Assembly (NCBI GenBank): GCA_038396605.1
Contig: CP121690.1
Coordinates: forward strand, 2,508,356-2,572,355
Length of the DNA stretch: 64,000 nucleotides
Origin: Eubacteriales bacterium mix99
GTDB lineage: Bacteria > Bacillota > Clostridia > Caldicoprobacterales > DTU083
Direction: 5' to 3'
The position numbers were made by a program, and so were the translations under genes. The notes beneath the pieces are model-generated. The model searched no databases, was not told the origin of the DNA, and saw only the letters and a program-made list of their open reading frames with translations. This document shows positions 1-7,910 of this stretch, piece by piece. Numbering within the stretch: position 1 is the first letter of the stretch; the number at the start of each line of letters is the position of its first letter.

Positions 1-163
1 GAAGAATCATCGGTTCCAATCGCCCGCGGAACAGCAGAAGAGAAAACGCAGACAGTATACGATAAAGATTGTGATTCTGTTTGCACTGCTTCTGGTGGGA
101 AGCCTGCTGGAGGCTTATATCAGTCCGCTTTTTTTCAAATTGTTCCGCTGGGTTTTTGATTAA
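1..163 (+). CDS. spoIIM: Stage II sporulation protein M, C-terminal end (partial)
   Basis: Only the last 53 codons lie in the window, read from base 2 to the TAA at 161-163. After a basic stretch (QQKRKRRQ) comes one hydrophobic segment and then GSLLEAYISP, which resembles the last membrane helix and tail of SpoIIM. SpoIIM is a membrane subunit of the SpoIIDMP complex that remodels peptidoglycan during forespore engulfment. The neighbourhood supports the call, because spoIIM commonly lies next to xerD and the deoB-punA-dacF genes in spore formers. The identification rests on the short tail plus context. Confidence 0.75.
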   Translation, partial: KNHRFQSPAEQQKRKRRQYTIKIVILFALLLVGSLLEAYISPLFFKLFRWVFD

Positions 164-308
164 GCTTGCAGAGATTGCGGGAAAAAGAAGGATTTTCCTG
201 TTTCTTATTGAATACTATACCATACCCTATTACCGTCACTGCTGTGAGGAACCGCCTGCCCGTCGATCCGGGATGTCACCGATTGAGGACCATAAGGAGT
301 TTTTATCA

Positions 309-1217
309 ATGGGATTTTATTTGAATGAGTACCATGCCTATCTGAGGACAGAAAGGGATTTATCTGCAAATACCATGGAGTCCTATTCCGGAGATATTCA
401 ACAATACATAGATTTTTTGATTGCAAGGGATATTACGGATATCCGACATACATCCGACGCCGTGGTTGTTTCCTATATGCTGTTTCTAGAGGAGAAAAAC
501 AATGCCTCCTCCACTATTCTCCGAAAAATGTCCTCTTTAAGAAATTATTATCGCTATCTTATGGCGCAGCAACGGATCAAAAAGGATCCGATGAACCATT
601 TGAAGACGCCGAAGAGTGAGCGGAAAGTTCCCAGCATTCTGACCTTTGAAGAAGCAACCCGACTGCTGGATCAACCAGGCGGAAGCGACCCCAAATCCCT
701 GCGGGACAAGGCGATGCTGGAGCTTTTATATGCGACGGGCATGCGTGTTTCTGAGCTGATCTCCCTGGATGAAAAGGATCTCGATATAAAAACCGGATAC
801 ATTACCTGCGGCAGTTCTGCCAGAAAGCGAAGCATTCCCATCGCTCCTTCCGCAATGCAGCATGTGGAAAATTATCTGAATCATGCCAGAAATCAGCTGG
901 TTCAAAATGACGGGGAACCGGCGCTGTTTGTCAATGTCCACGGGAAACGAATGACCCGGCAGGGATTCTGGAAAATCGTCAGGCATTACAAGGAAACAGC
1001 ACAGATTGATAAGGACATCACGCCTCACACCCTGCGCCATTCCTTTGCCATTCATTTGATCGAAAACGGAGCGGATATCCGATCCGTACAGAAAGTGCTT
1101 GGTCATTCTGATATTTCCACAACGCAGATTTATTGTCATTTGAAGAGCGGTAACAGAAAAACGGTTTCTTCCGGTTCTTCCGAAACCCATCTTGCCGGCT
1201 CGGAATCCAGGAAATAA
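309..1217 (+). CDS. xerD: Site-specific tyrosine recombinase XerD
   Basis: A 302-residue tyrosine recombinase that with XerC resolves chromosome dimers at dif. The N-terminal SAM-like core-binding domain spans about 1-85 and the catalytic domain about 105-285. Catalytic residues are visible: Arg146 (GMRVSE), Lys near 173, His240/Arg243 (HTLRH), His266 (GHSD) and nucleophile Tyr275 (TTQIYCHL). The ATG at 309 was chosen because AAGGAG at 294-299 sits nine bases upstream; the open frame extends further back without a ribosome site. A Ser/Gly-rich tail of about 25 residues follows the catalytic Tyr, longer than typical XerD. The position after spoIIM and before deoB is usual for XerD in Bacillota, but separating XerD from XerC by sequence alone is not certain. 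Confidence 0.9.
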   Translation: MGFYLNEYHAYLRTERDLSANTMESYSGDIQQYIDFLIARDITDIRHTSDAVVVSYMLFLEEKNNASSTILRKMSSLRNYYRYLMAQQRIKKDPMNHLKTPKSERKVPSILTFEEATRLLDQPGGSDPKSLRDKAMLELLYATGMRVSELISLDEKDLDIKTGYITCGSSARKRSIPIAPSAMQHVENYLNHARNQLVQNDGEPALFVNVHGKRMTRQGFWKIVRHYKETAQIDKDITPHTLRHSFAIHLIENGADIRSVQKVLGHSDISTTQIYCHLKSGNRKTVSSGSSETHLAGSESRK

Positions 1218-1254
1218 ACTCCGGATGATTCCTGATTATTTTTATTATTTTATT
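1204..1254 (+). terminator. Possible weak terminator after xerD
   Basis: Imperfect arms at 1204-1213 and 1229-1237 (AATCcAGGAA / TTCCTGATT) overlap the end of xerD and are followed by a T-rich run to 1254. The stem is short and bulged, so this may only attenuate. Confidence 0.3.
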
Positions 1255-1278
1255 TGAACTGCTTTGATTGGTTAAGAT

Positions 1279-1347
1279 AAGGAGAGGAAAGGAACAGAAA
1301 AGGAGAGGAAAGGAACAGAAAAGGAGAGGAAAGGAACAGAAAAGGAA
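1279..1347 (+). repeat. 21-bp tandem repeat, three perfect copies, carrying Shine-Dalgarno cores before deoB
   Basis: Three identical 21-base units lie at 1279-1299, 1300-1320 and 1321-1341, with a six-base start of a fourth at 1342-1347, immediately before the deoB ATG at 1349. Each unit begins AAGGAGAGG and also contains AAAGGAAC, so the leader presents several purine-rich ribosome-binding cores in series. The unit is seven codons, so reading from an upstream ATG at 1268 would stay in frame and add a Lys/Arg-rich N-terminal tail of 27 residues. Confidence 0.95.
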
Positions 1348-1348
1348 A

Positions 1349-2545
1349 ATGAACGAGGAAAAGAAAAAATGTGCAGAAAAAGTGATTCTGATTGTGATGG
1401 ACAGCGTTGGAGTAGGAGAGCTGCCCGATGCGGCGGAATACGGCGATACCGGGAGCAATACCCTCGGCCATATCATCCGGGAAAGGAACGGACTGGATAT
1501 TCCGAATCTTATCAAGCTTGGAATTGGAAATATCCAGGGAACCGGGATTCCTTATTTTGATCCGTCTCCCATCGGCTGCTATGGAAAAGCCCGGGAAGCC
1601 TCCAGAGGAAAGGATACCACTACCGGCCACTGGGAGATTGCGGGGATTCGTCTGGACCGGCCTTTTCCGGTCTATCCGGACGGATTTCCGCCGGAAGTCA
1701 TGAAAGCTTTTCAGAAAGCCACAGGTGTACCGTCCATGTGGAATAAGCCGGCATCCGGGACAGAAATTATTCAGCGCCTGGGGGAGGAGCATCTGAAAAC
1801 AGGGAATCTGATCGTTTATACGTCAGCGGACAGCGTATTTCAGGTAGCAGCCCATGAAGACATTGTCCCTGTGGAAACCTTGTACGATTACTGCAGAGCT
1901 GCCAGAAAAATCCTGCAGGGGGAGCATGCAGTCGGCAGAGTGATTGCCCGGCCTTTTACCGGAACGCCCGGTCATTTTGTCCGGACAAAGAACCGAAGGG
2001 ACTTTTCTCTGCCTCCTTTCGGAAAGACGATTCTCGATGTCCTTTTCAATCATGGCATTCCCACGACCGGCATTGGAAAGATCGGTGATATCTTTGCGGG
2101 AAGGGGACTTGCGGCATCCCTTCATACCGGGGACAACGAGGACGGCATTCGTACCACCCTTCAGCAGATGAAGGTACGGCAGCCCGGTCTTATTTTTACC
2201 AATCTTGTTGACTTTGACATGCTTTATGGTCATCGCAATGATGTCCCCGGATATGCACGAGCCCTGGAAGCATTGGATCGAAGAATTCCGGATCTGATCG
2301 GGGCAATGAACGCAGACGATGTTCTGATCCTGACGGCAGATCACGGCTGTGATCCTACGGTACCGGGCACGGATCATACCAGGGAATATATTCCGATCCT
2401 TATGTATGGCCAATCCATAAAGCATGGAGTGAATCTGGGAACGCGGGATACCTACAGTGATATCGGCGCTACGGTTCTGGATCTGCTGGGGATTGCACCC
2501 TGTCTTCAGGGGTCCAGCTTTCAGGAACAGATTCGGATCTCATAG
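1349..2545 (+). CDS. deoB: Phosphopentomutase
   Basis: Interconverts (deoxy)ribose 1-phosphate and 5-phosphate in nucleoside salvage, linking the phosphorylase encoded next door to central metabolism. The 398-residue protein belongs to the alkaline-phosphatase-like metalloenzymes. Visible are the metal-binding start [13 protein letters not shown] near residue 15, [10 protein letters not shown] near 90 with the phosphorylated-Thr region, and C-terminal TADHGCDP and DHTREYIP metal sites. Length is normal for DeoB. The ATG at 1349 gives a standard N-terminus, and the nearest Shine-Dalgarno-like bases belong to the tandem repeat. An alternative ATG at 1268 would add a basic tail made from the repeat. 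punA follows 33 bases downstream, probably co-transcribed. Confidence 0.95.
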   Translation: MNEEKKKCAEKVILIVMDSVGVGELPDAAEYGDTGSNTLGHIIRERNGLDIPNLIKLGIGNIQGTGIPYFDPSPIGCYGKAREASRGKDTTTGHWEIAGIRLDRPFPVYPDGFPPEVMKAFQKATGVPSMWNKPASGTEIIQRLGEEHLKTGNLIVYTSADSVFQVAAHEDIVPVETLYDYCRAARKILQGEHAVGRVIARPFTGTPGHFVRTKNRRDFSLPPFGKTILDVLFNHGIPTTGIGKIGDIFAGRGLAASLHTGDNEDGIRTTLQQMKVRQPGLIFTNLVDFDMLYGHRNDVPGYARALEALDRRIPDLIGAMNADDVLILTADHGCDPTVPGTDHTREYIPILMYGQSIKHGVNLGTRDTYSDIGATVLDLLGIAPCLQGSSFQEQIRIS

Positions 2546-2578
2546 GAAAAGGATCACGGACAGAAAGAGAGGCATCAA

Positions 2579-3388
2579 ATGTACAGGGAAGCAGCAGATT
2601 TTATCCGAAAGCAACTGCCTCAGGATATGGCACCGAAAATTGGACTGGTTCTCGGCTCCGGGCTCGGTACCCTGGCAGACTCCATGGAAGATCCGATCCT
2701 TGTGGATTATGGATCGGTTCCGGGCTTTCCGCATTCCACGGTGGAGGGACACAAAGGGCGATTTGTCATCGGGGATTATCAGGGAAAGCCGATACTGATC
2801 ATGCAGGGACGTTTTCATTATTATGAAGGGAAGGAAATGGAAGAAGTCATCCTTCCGATTCGGATGATGAGAGATCTTGGCATAGGGACTCTTGTTCTCA
2901 CCAATGCCGCCGGCGGTATCAATACGGATTTCCGGCCGGGCGACATCATGCTGATCACGGACCATATCAATTTAAGCGGGACAAATCCACTGCGCGGCGA
3001 AAATTACAAAGAATTTGGCCCCAGATTTCCGGATATGAGCAATGCATATGACTCCGGGCTGAGGCAAATCACACTGGATGCCTCAGAACGGCTTGGAATT
3101 TCAATCCGAACCGGCATTTATGCCATGATGCAGGGACCCAGTTACGAAACTCCTGCAGAGATCCGAATGCTTCGCATGCTGGGTGCGGATGCTGTCGGGA
3201 TGTCCACCGTTCCGGAAGTTCTGGCAGCTGTCCATGCGCAAATGAAAGTTCTTGGAATTTCCTGTATTACCAATATGGCTGCTGGTATTTTAAAGAAATC
3301 ACTGACGCATCAGGAGGTTCTGGAGACGGCAAATCAGTCAAAAGATAAATTTATCCAGCTGATCAATGCTGTGATTGCGGCACTTTGA
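2579..3388 (+). CDS. punA: Purine-nucleoside phosphorylase
   Basis: Splits purine (deoxy)nucleosides with phosphate into base and pentose 1-phosphate, the substrate of the preceding phosphopentomutase. The 269-residue sequence is a trimeric-type PNP: GLVLGSGLG near residue 21 (phosphate loop), VPGFPHSTVEGHKG near 45, MQGRFHYYEG near 75, LVLTNAAGGI near 105, YAMMQGPSYETPAEIRML near 180 and CITNMAAG near 235. The ATG is preceded by AGAGAGG at 2566-2572. Placement between deoB and dacF matches the common Bacillota order. Substrate preference (guanosine/inosine) is a family property, not read here. Confidence 0.95.
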   Translation: MYREAADFIRKQLPQDMAPKIGLVLGSGLGTLADSMEDPILVDYGSVPGFPHSTVEGHKGRFVIGDYQGKPILIMQGRFHYYEGKEMEEVILPIRMMRDLGIGTLVLTNAAGGINTDFRPGDIMLITDHINLSGTNPLRGENYKEFGPRFPDMSNAYDSGLRQITLDASERLGISIRTGIYAMMQGPSYETPAEIRMLRMLGADAVGMSTVPEVLAAVHAQMKVLGISCITNMAAGILKKSLTHQEVLETANQSKDKFIQLINAVIAAL

Positions 3389-3393
3389 CAAAA

Positions 3394-3422
3394 GTATAAC
3401 TACCTTCCTTGTGGGAAACATA
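3394..3422 (+). promoter_or_regulatory. Candidate sigma-F-type promoter upstream of dacF
   Basis: GTATA at 3394-3398 and GGGAAACATA at 3413-3422 fit the sigma-F pattern (GYATA, then GGNNANAHTR) with one mismatch, at a 14-base spacing, about 30 bases before the dacF start. dacF is a known forespore (sigma-F) gene in B. subtilis. Short degenerate motifs occur by chance, so this is suggestive only. Confidence 0.35.
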
Positions 3423-3451
3423 TTGACAGGAAGCAAACAAGGAGGGATAGA

Positions 3452-4609
3452 ATGAAGAGATTCCGATACCGCTGTCTTATATGGTTTCTTACTTTTTTAC
3501 TGGCAATGTCAGGCGTGTCCATAGCCTGTGCGGAGCAACCCCTGGATATCGAGTCAAAATCTGCAGTATTGATGGATGATGGAACCGGTACGGTCCTGTA
3601 TGAGAAGAATTCCCGTGAAAAGTTGCAGATCGCAAGCGTAACCAAAATTATGACCATATTGCTTGCACTGGAGGAGATTGACGGGGGCAGGCTGAAGCTG
3701 GACGAACCCGTGAGTATCAGCGAAAATGCTGCATCCATGGGGGGATCTCAGGTATTCCTGCATCCCGGGGAAAAGTTGACAGTGGATGCACTGATGAAAG
3801 CGATTGTTGTAGCCTCAGCAAATGATGCCAGCGTTGCCATGGCAGAAAAAATATCCGGTGCTCACGAAACCTTTGTCAGGCGCATGAATGAAAGGGCCGG
3901 GGAACTGGGTATGACCGATACCCATTTTGTGAACGCCACAGGTCTGCCTGCAGAGAATAGTTATTCCACCGCATATGATGTCGCTTTGATGTCCAGAGAG
4001 CTTTTGAAGCATTCCCTGTTTTTCCGTTGGAGCACCATCTGGGTGGATACCCTGGAGGAAAGCCGGAATAAAACGGAATTGGCAAATACGAACCGCCTGA
4101 TCCGTTTTTATGAAGGAGCCGATGGCATTAAGACCGGATCCACTCAGGATGCAGGTTATTGCCTGTCTGCCACAACAAAGAGGGGAAATATGAGGCTGCT
4201 GTCTGTGATATTGAATGCGCCAACGACTCACTCCCGCTTTTCGGAAGCAACAAAATTGCTGGATTATGGATTTGCCGGTTATGAAACCGTACCTGTCCTG
4301 AAAAAGAATCAGGTCATTCAGGACAAGATCCCCATATCCGGTGGCAAAGGGGAAATGATTCGGGGAATTGCGCCGAAAGCCATGGGGATTCTGATCAAAT
4401 CCGGGGATCCTAAAAAGTTTGAAAAGGAGATACTGCTGGAGAAAGAACTCAGGGCACCCATAGATAAAGGACAGAAGATCGGTACATTGAAGATCCAGCA
4501 GGGGAAAAAGGTTGTACAATCCATGGATATTGTTTCCGATCAGAAGATTGAAAAAGCCGGCTTCGGGGATTATTTTATCAAAATTTTCAACAAATGGGTA
4601 AGAAAATAG
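3452..4609 (+). CDS. dacF: D-alanyl-D-alanine carboxypeptidase, DacF type
   Basis: A 385-residue penicillin-binding serine peptidase that removes the terminal D-Ala from peptidoglycan stem peptides. It has an N-terminal signal peptide ending near ACAEQ (about residue 28). The S11-family active site is complete: Ser62-x-x-Lys65 (ASVTKIM), Ser122-Ala-Asn124 and Lys227-Thr-Gly (KTGST). The C-terminal beta-rich PBP5-C-like region ends in a basic amphipathic stretch (KIFNKWVRK) likely to sit on the membrane. AAGGAGGGA precedes the ATG. Position after deoB-punA matches dacF of other spore formers, whose product acts in forespore peptidoglycan. A second paralogue lies at 7911. Confidence 0.9.
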   Translation: MKRFRYRCLIWFLTFLLAMSGVSIACAEQPLDIESKSAVLMDDGTGTVLYEKNSREKLQIASVTKIMTILLALEEIDGGRLKLDEPVSISENAASMGGSQVFLHPGEKLTVDALMKAIVVASANDASVAMAEKISGAHETFVRRMNERAGELGMTDTHFVNATGLPAENSYSTAYDVALMSRELLKHSLFFRWSTIWVDTLEESRNKTELANTNRLIRFYEGADGIKTGSTQDAGYCLSATTKRGNMRLLSVILNAPTTHSRFSEATKLLDYGFAGYETVPVLKKNQVIQDKIPISGGKGEMIRGIAPKAMGILIKSGDPKKFEKEILLEKELRAPIDKGQKIGTLKIQQGKKVVQSMDIVSDQKIEKAGFGDYFIKIFNKWVRK

Positions 4610-4695
4610 TGTCTTTTGAGAAGAAGATCCGATCCGGAAAGAAAGAAGCAGGACCAAAGATAAGAAAAAGCCAGACAGGTGAAAGAAGTTTTATT

Positions 4696-4723
4696 AAAAA
4701 AGTGTGCCCGGGCACACTTTTTT
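4696..4723 (+). terminator. Perfect 28-bp palindromic terminator
   Basis: A fully symmetric sequence: six A, then GTGTGCCC / GGGCACAC, then six T. The RNA would fold into a strong stem with a minimal loop followed by U residues, on either strand. It separates dacF from the next gene. Confidence 0.75.
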
Positions 4724-4724
4724 A

Positions 4725-4733
4725 TGTTATAAT
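4725..4733 (+). promoter_or_regulatory. Extended -10 promoter for the site-2-protease-like gene
   Basis: TGTTATAAT lies directly after the palindromic terminator: a TG dinucleotide one base before a perfect TATAAT. No good -35 box is present, as is usual for extended -10 promoters. The ATG is 32 bases further on. Confidence 0.5.
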
Positions 4734-4764
4734 AAATATAATTGTATTTTTTGGAGGAAGACAT

Positions 4765-5406
4765 ATGTTTCCAAATCCCAAGGAAATTTTGATACGTCTT
4801 CCGGCTGTGTTTTTAGCTATGTCCTTCCATGAATTCGCTCATGCATGGACTGCAGACCGCCTGGGAGATCCTACACCGCGCAGGAGTGGCCGCCTTACCC
4901 TGGATCCGTTGGTCCATGTGGATTGGGTCGGACTGCTTCTGTTCGTTTTTTTCGGGTATGGATGGGCCAGGCCTGTGACGATAAACCCCTCCAATTTCCG
5001 AAACAGGAAATGGGGCGATATTCTTGTATCCCTGGCCGGGCCTCTGGTCAACCTCCTGCTGGCAGTCCTTGCTGCTGTCGTTTATGCTGTGCTGATGGAC
5101 TTTTATGCGTCTTTCAGGTATATGAATGTGATACTTGGCATAGTGGATAACATTATCTATCTGAATGTTCTGTTTTTTCTGCTGAACCTGATTCCCATTC
5201 CGCCCTTTGATGGGTACCATGTGTTGAAGGATCTTTTGTTCCGGAAAAACGTCCGATTTTTTGCAAAATATGAACAGTACAGCATTTTTATTCTCTTTGC
5301 CTTTGTTTTGTTTGGAATATTCGATTTCACCCTCCGGAAGCCGGCTTCCCTAGTCTATCAACAGCTGGTCTCTTTCGGACTTGCCCTGATGTCCTTATTC
5401 CGATAA
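4765..5406 (+). CDS. Site-2 protease (M50) family membrane metalloprotease
   Basis: A 213-residue polytopic membrane protein of the small YwhC-like M50 group. The zinc motif HEFAH lies at 22-26 in the first hydrophobic segment, and the second metal-ligand motif NLIPIPPFDG is at 141-150 (Asp149). AGPLVNLLLA near 91-100 lies between them. These are the intramembrane zinc-protease signatures; there is no PDZ domain. The ATG at 4765 follows GGAGG at 4753-4757. It has its own extended -10 promoter after a terminator and lies 20 bases upstream of scpA, so it may be the first gene of that transcript. The substrate is unknown for this group. Confidence 0.85.
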   Translation: MFPNPKEILIRLPAVFLAMSFHEFAHAWTADRLGDPTPRRSGRLTLDPLVHVDWVGLLLFVFFGYGWARPVTINPSNFRNRKWGDILVSLAGPLVNLLLAVLAAVVYAVLMDFYASFRYMNVILGIVDNIIYLNVLFFLLNLIPIPPFDGYHVLKDLLFRKNVRFFAKYEQYSIFILFAFVLFGIFDFTLRKPASLVYQQLVSFGLALMSLFR

Positions 5407-5426
5407 GATTGCGGGGAGATGCAATA

Positions 5427-6188
5427 ATGTCGTATCTTGTAAAACTGGATCAATTTGAAGGCCCTCTGGATCTGCTCCTTCATCTGATCTCCAAGTCTAA
5501 AGTTCAGATAGAGGACGTGTCCATTACGGAGATTACGGAACAGTATCTGGAAACACTACATGAAATGAAGCAATTTGATATTGAGATTGCCAGTGAGTTT
5601 CTTGTCATGGCATCCACCCTCCTGTATATCAAATCCTGTCTTCTGATTCCTAAAAGCAAACCGGATCCGGAGGAAGGGGAGGAAACCGATCCAAAGCAGG
5701 AGCTGATTACCAGACTCCGGGAGTACCGTAGATACAAGGAGGCAGGAAATTGGCTCAGGAAAAGAGAAGTGTATTATTCCAGGGTATTCTATAAGCTTCC
5801 TGAGGAGGTTCCTGTTGAGGAAAGGAAGGAGTTCCTCCCTCCCGACGTTTCTCCTGCACTTCTGTGTCAGACCCTCGTGAAGCTTCTTGACAATGTAAAA
5901 AACATGGAGAAAAGAAAGGGAAGAGATCTTCCGGTGGTTCAGGAAATCAAGCGGGATCCCGTCCTGTTGACAGAACGGGTTACCCAGCTGAGAGAATATT
6001 TTTATCAATGTGCTCAGACCACCTTTTTTAAAATGCTTCAAAGCGGAGACCGGATCAATACGAAGGATGAAATTATTGTCACCTTCCTTGCTTTGCTGGT
6101 ATTGCTGAAAGAGAATGATATCGTCCTGCAACAGGAATATCCTTTTGAGGATATTCAGATCAATAGGAAAGGAGTCGTGTATGGATGA
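5427..6188 (+). CDS. scpA: Segregation and condensation protein A
   Basis: The kleisin subunit of the Smc-ScpAB condensin that compacts and segregates the chromosome. The 253-residue protein starts with the conserved YLVKLDQFEGPLDLLLHLI region that binds the Smc neck, followed by EFLVMASTLLYIKSCLLIP. A charged acidic middle follows, and the C-terminal winged helix (LVLLKENDIVLQQEYPFEDI) contacts the Smc head. The ATG at 5427 has GGGGAG at 5413-5418. Its stop overlaps the start of scpB by eight bases, indicating translational coupling. Confidence 0.95.
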   Translation: MSYLVKLDQFEGPLDLLLHLISKSKVQIEDVSITEITEQYLETLHEMKQFDIEIASEFLVMASTLLYIKSCLLIPKSKPDPEEGEETDPKQELITRLREYRRYKEAGNWLRKREVYYSRVFYKLPEEVPVEERKEFLPPDVSPALLCQTLVKLLDNVKNMEKRKGRDLPVVQEIKRDPVLLTERVTQLREYFYQCAQTTFFKMLQSGDRINTKDEIIVTFLALLVLLKENDIVLQQEYPFEDIQINRKGVVYG

Positions 6189-6714
6189 AAGGGAAAGGAT
6201 GGCCATCGTGGAATCCATCCTTTTTGTATCCGGCGATCCCGTGGATATCCGGGACATCGCGAAAATATTAGACATGGATCTGCGTCCGGTCCGTAAACTC
6301 ATGGGAAAATTGACAGACTGCTATGACTTTGAGCGGCGCGGTCTTCAGATTATCCGGGTGAATGATACGTATCAGCTGGCGACCCGGCCGGAGTTCAGTT
6401 CCTATATCGAAAAATATATCGGTCAGCAATCCATGCAGGGCTTGTCTCAGGCCTGTCTGGAGACCCTTGCCGTCATTGCTTACCGTCAGCCGGTTACAAA
6501 GAGCGATATGGAAGCCATTCGCGGAGTAAAATGTGATCATACCGTGACAATTCTTCAAAACCGTGGCTATATTCAGGAAGTGGACAGGCTGGATACACCG
6601 GGGCGTCCGTATCTCTATGGAACGACGGACCTTTTTCTGCGCAGTTTTGGGCTTTCCAGCATCGAAAATCTTCCCCCTCTGGACCCGGGTCAGCCGGAAT
6701 CCGGCGCTTCCTGA
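6181..6714 (+). CDS. scpB: Segregation and condensation protein B
   Basis: A 177-residue partner of ScpA that dimerises through tandem winged helices and stabilises the kleisin on Smc. Conserved parts are VESILFVSGDPVDI at the start, then SQACLETLAVIAYRQPVT and DMEAIRGVKCD, and GRPYLYGTTDLFLRSFGL near the end. The start was placed at 6181, where AAAGGAG precedes and the frame overlaps the scpA stop. Length matches short clostridial ScpB proteins. Confidence 0.95.
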   Translation: MDERERMAIVESILFVSGDPVDIRDIAKILDMDLRPVRKLMGKLTDCYDFERRGLQIIRVNDTYQLATRPEFSSYIEKYIGQQSMQGLSQACLETLAVIAYRQPVTKSDMEAIRGVKCDHTVTILQNRGYIQEVDRLDTPGRPYLYGTTDLFLRSFGLSSIENLPPLDPGQPESGAS

Positions 6715-6788
6715 CCGAACCTCTCTTCCCAACGTATTTTATTTCTGAATTGAGAAAAAATAGAAAAAAGCGTTGGGGTGATGATGGA

Positions 6789-7382
6789 TTGTACCTGTTT
6801 CTTTTTCTTGCCATACTGCTGGGATTTCTGCTTGCTCTGCTTTTGAGGAAGACGCAGCTGGAGATAAGCATTATCATTAGGAACGGGAAAAATCGTTCTT
6901 TTCTTATCCTCTGCATGCTGAAATTTATCAGAATCCGTATCAATTTGCCGGTACGGAAAGGTAAAAAGGGCAGGAGAGGAACGTTCCTGCACAAAACAGA
7001 TTCTGACAGGGAAACAAAGTTCTCTTCGGAGGATCATTTAAAGAAGATCAAAAAGATGGCGCGCTTACGGAAAAAAGCCAAACTGTCGTTGAATTATATA
7101 AAGTCCGGAATAGAAGTGGATCATCTGTCGGTTTGTACCCGATTCGGTACAGGGGATGCCGCAGTCACTGCATGGCTCAGCGGTGGACTGTATTTCGCTT
7201 TTTCCTTTATTGTCCCATATCTCAAAAACAATTACCACCTGAAAAAGCAAAAACTGCAGATTGTGCCCTATTACCGGGGCAGGATGTTCGATCTGAATCT
7301 TGACTGCATAATACAATTTAAAATAAGCCATATTATTATTGCAGGTTTCAAGATGTTGAAACAGGAATTTGAAAAAAAGTAG
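6789..7382 (+). CDS. DUF2953 domain-containing membrane protein
   Basis: About 197 residues with a strongly hydrophobic N-terminal segment (YLFLFLAILLGFLLALLL), a basic middle with the run SEDHLKKIKKMARLRKKAKL, and a C-terminal half (GTGDAAVTAW, YRGRMFDLNLDCIIQFKISHII) resembling the DUF2953 family of sporulating Bacillota. The function is unknown; the family is often found next to ytfJ/gerW, as here. The start is uncertain: a TTG at 6789 has GGGG at 6776-6779, while another in-frame TTG lies at 6750. The protein ends 12 bases before ytfJ. Confidence 0.7.
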   Translation: MYLFLFLAILLGFLLALLLRKTQLEISIIIRNGKNRSFLILCMLKFIRIRINLPVRKGKKGRRGTFLHKTDSDRETKFSSEDHLKKIKKMARLRKKAKLSLNYIKSGIEVDHLSVCTRFGTGDAAVTAWLSGGLYFAFSFIVPYLKNNYHLKKQKLQIVPYYRGRMFDLNLDCIIQFKISHIIIAGFKMLKQEFEKK

Positions 7383-7394
7383 GGCGGTGAAAAA

Positions 7395-7856
7395 ATGGTT
7401 GAGCATCCAATTGATAATATCATGAAAACCACTATGGAAAATCTCAAGGAAATGATTGATGTCAATACCATTGTGGGAGATGCAGTGGAAACATCAGAAG
7501 GTACGGTAATCATTCCTATTTCCAAGGTCTCGTTTGGTTTTGCGGCAGGAGGCGGGGAATATAAAGAAAACGGGTCTGCAGGTGCAAAAAAGAGCACAGC
7601 GGAGGATACAGAGGGAGAAATGCCCTTTGCAGGAGGAAGCGGTGCCGGAGTTTCTGTGAATCCCATTGCGTTTTTGGTTGTTGGGGAGGACCGTATCAAA
7701 TTGCTGCCGGTACAGTTCCATTCCGCTGCAGATCGAATGATTGATCTTATTCCTACTGTTGTGGAGGAACTACAGAACAGGATGGGGAAGGATAAGAAAC
7801 CAACCAGGCAAAAGGAAAAGAAAACGGAAACCATCATAACAAATGAACCACAATAA
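7395..7856 (+). CDS. ytfJ: GerW/YtfJ family sporulation protein
   Basis: A 153-residue protein beginning HPIDNIMKTTMENLKEMIDV and continuing VGDAVETSEGTVIIPISKVSFGFAAGGGEY, the hallmark of the YtfJ family (GerW in Streptomyces), followed by a variable acidic linker and the SVNPIAFLVVG motif. In B. subtilis ytfJ is expressed in the forespore and the family is linked to spore germination; the biochemical role is unknown. ATG at 7395 with GGCGGTG upstream. Its place between DUF2953 and dacB reproduces a common clostridial arrangement. Confidence 0.9.
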   Translation: MVEHPIDNIMKTTMENLKEMIDVNTIVGDAVETSEGTVIIPISKVSFGFAAGGGEYKENGSAGAKKSTAEDTEGEMPFAGGSGAGVSVNPIAFLVVGEDRIKLLPVQFHSAADRMIDLIPTVVEELQNRMGKDKKPTRQKEKKTETIITNEPQ

Positions 7857-7857
7857 G

Positions 7858-7877
7858 GCGGCTGACAAGCCGCTTTT
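7858..7877 (+). terminator. Hairpin between ytfJ and dacB
   Basis: GCGGCT (7858-7863) pairs with AGCCGC (7868-7873) over a four-base loop and is followed by TTTT. It is too weak for a sure terminator and may partially attenuate dacB. Confidence 0.5.
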
Positions 7878-7910
7878 GTTTGCTGCATTCAAAGGAAAGG
7901 AGCCGGACTT

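Noticed and set aside
1279-1347. CRISPR-like array
   Set aside because: Units are directly adjacent without spacers, and no cas genes are present.
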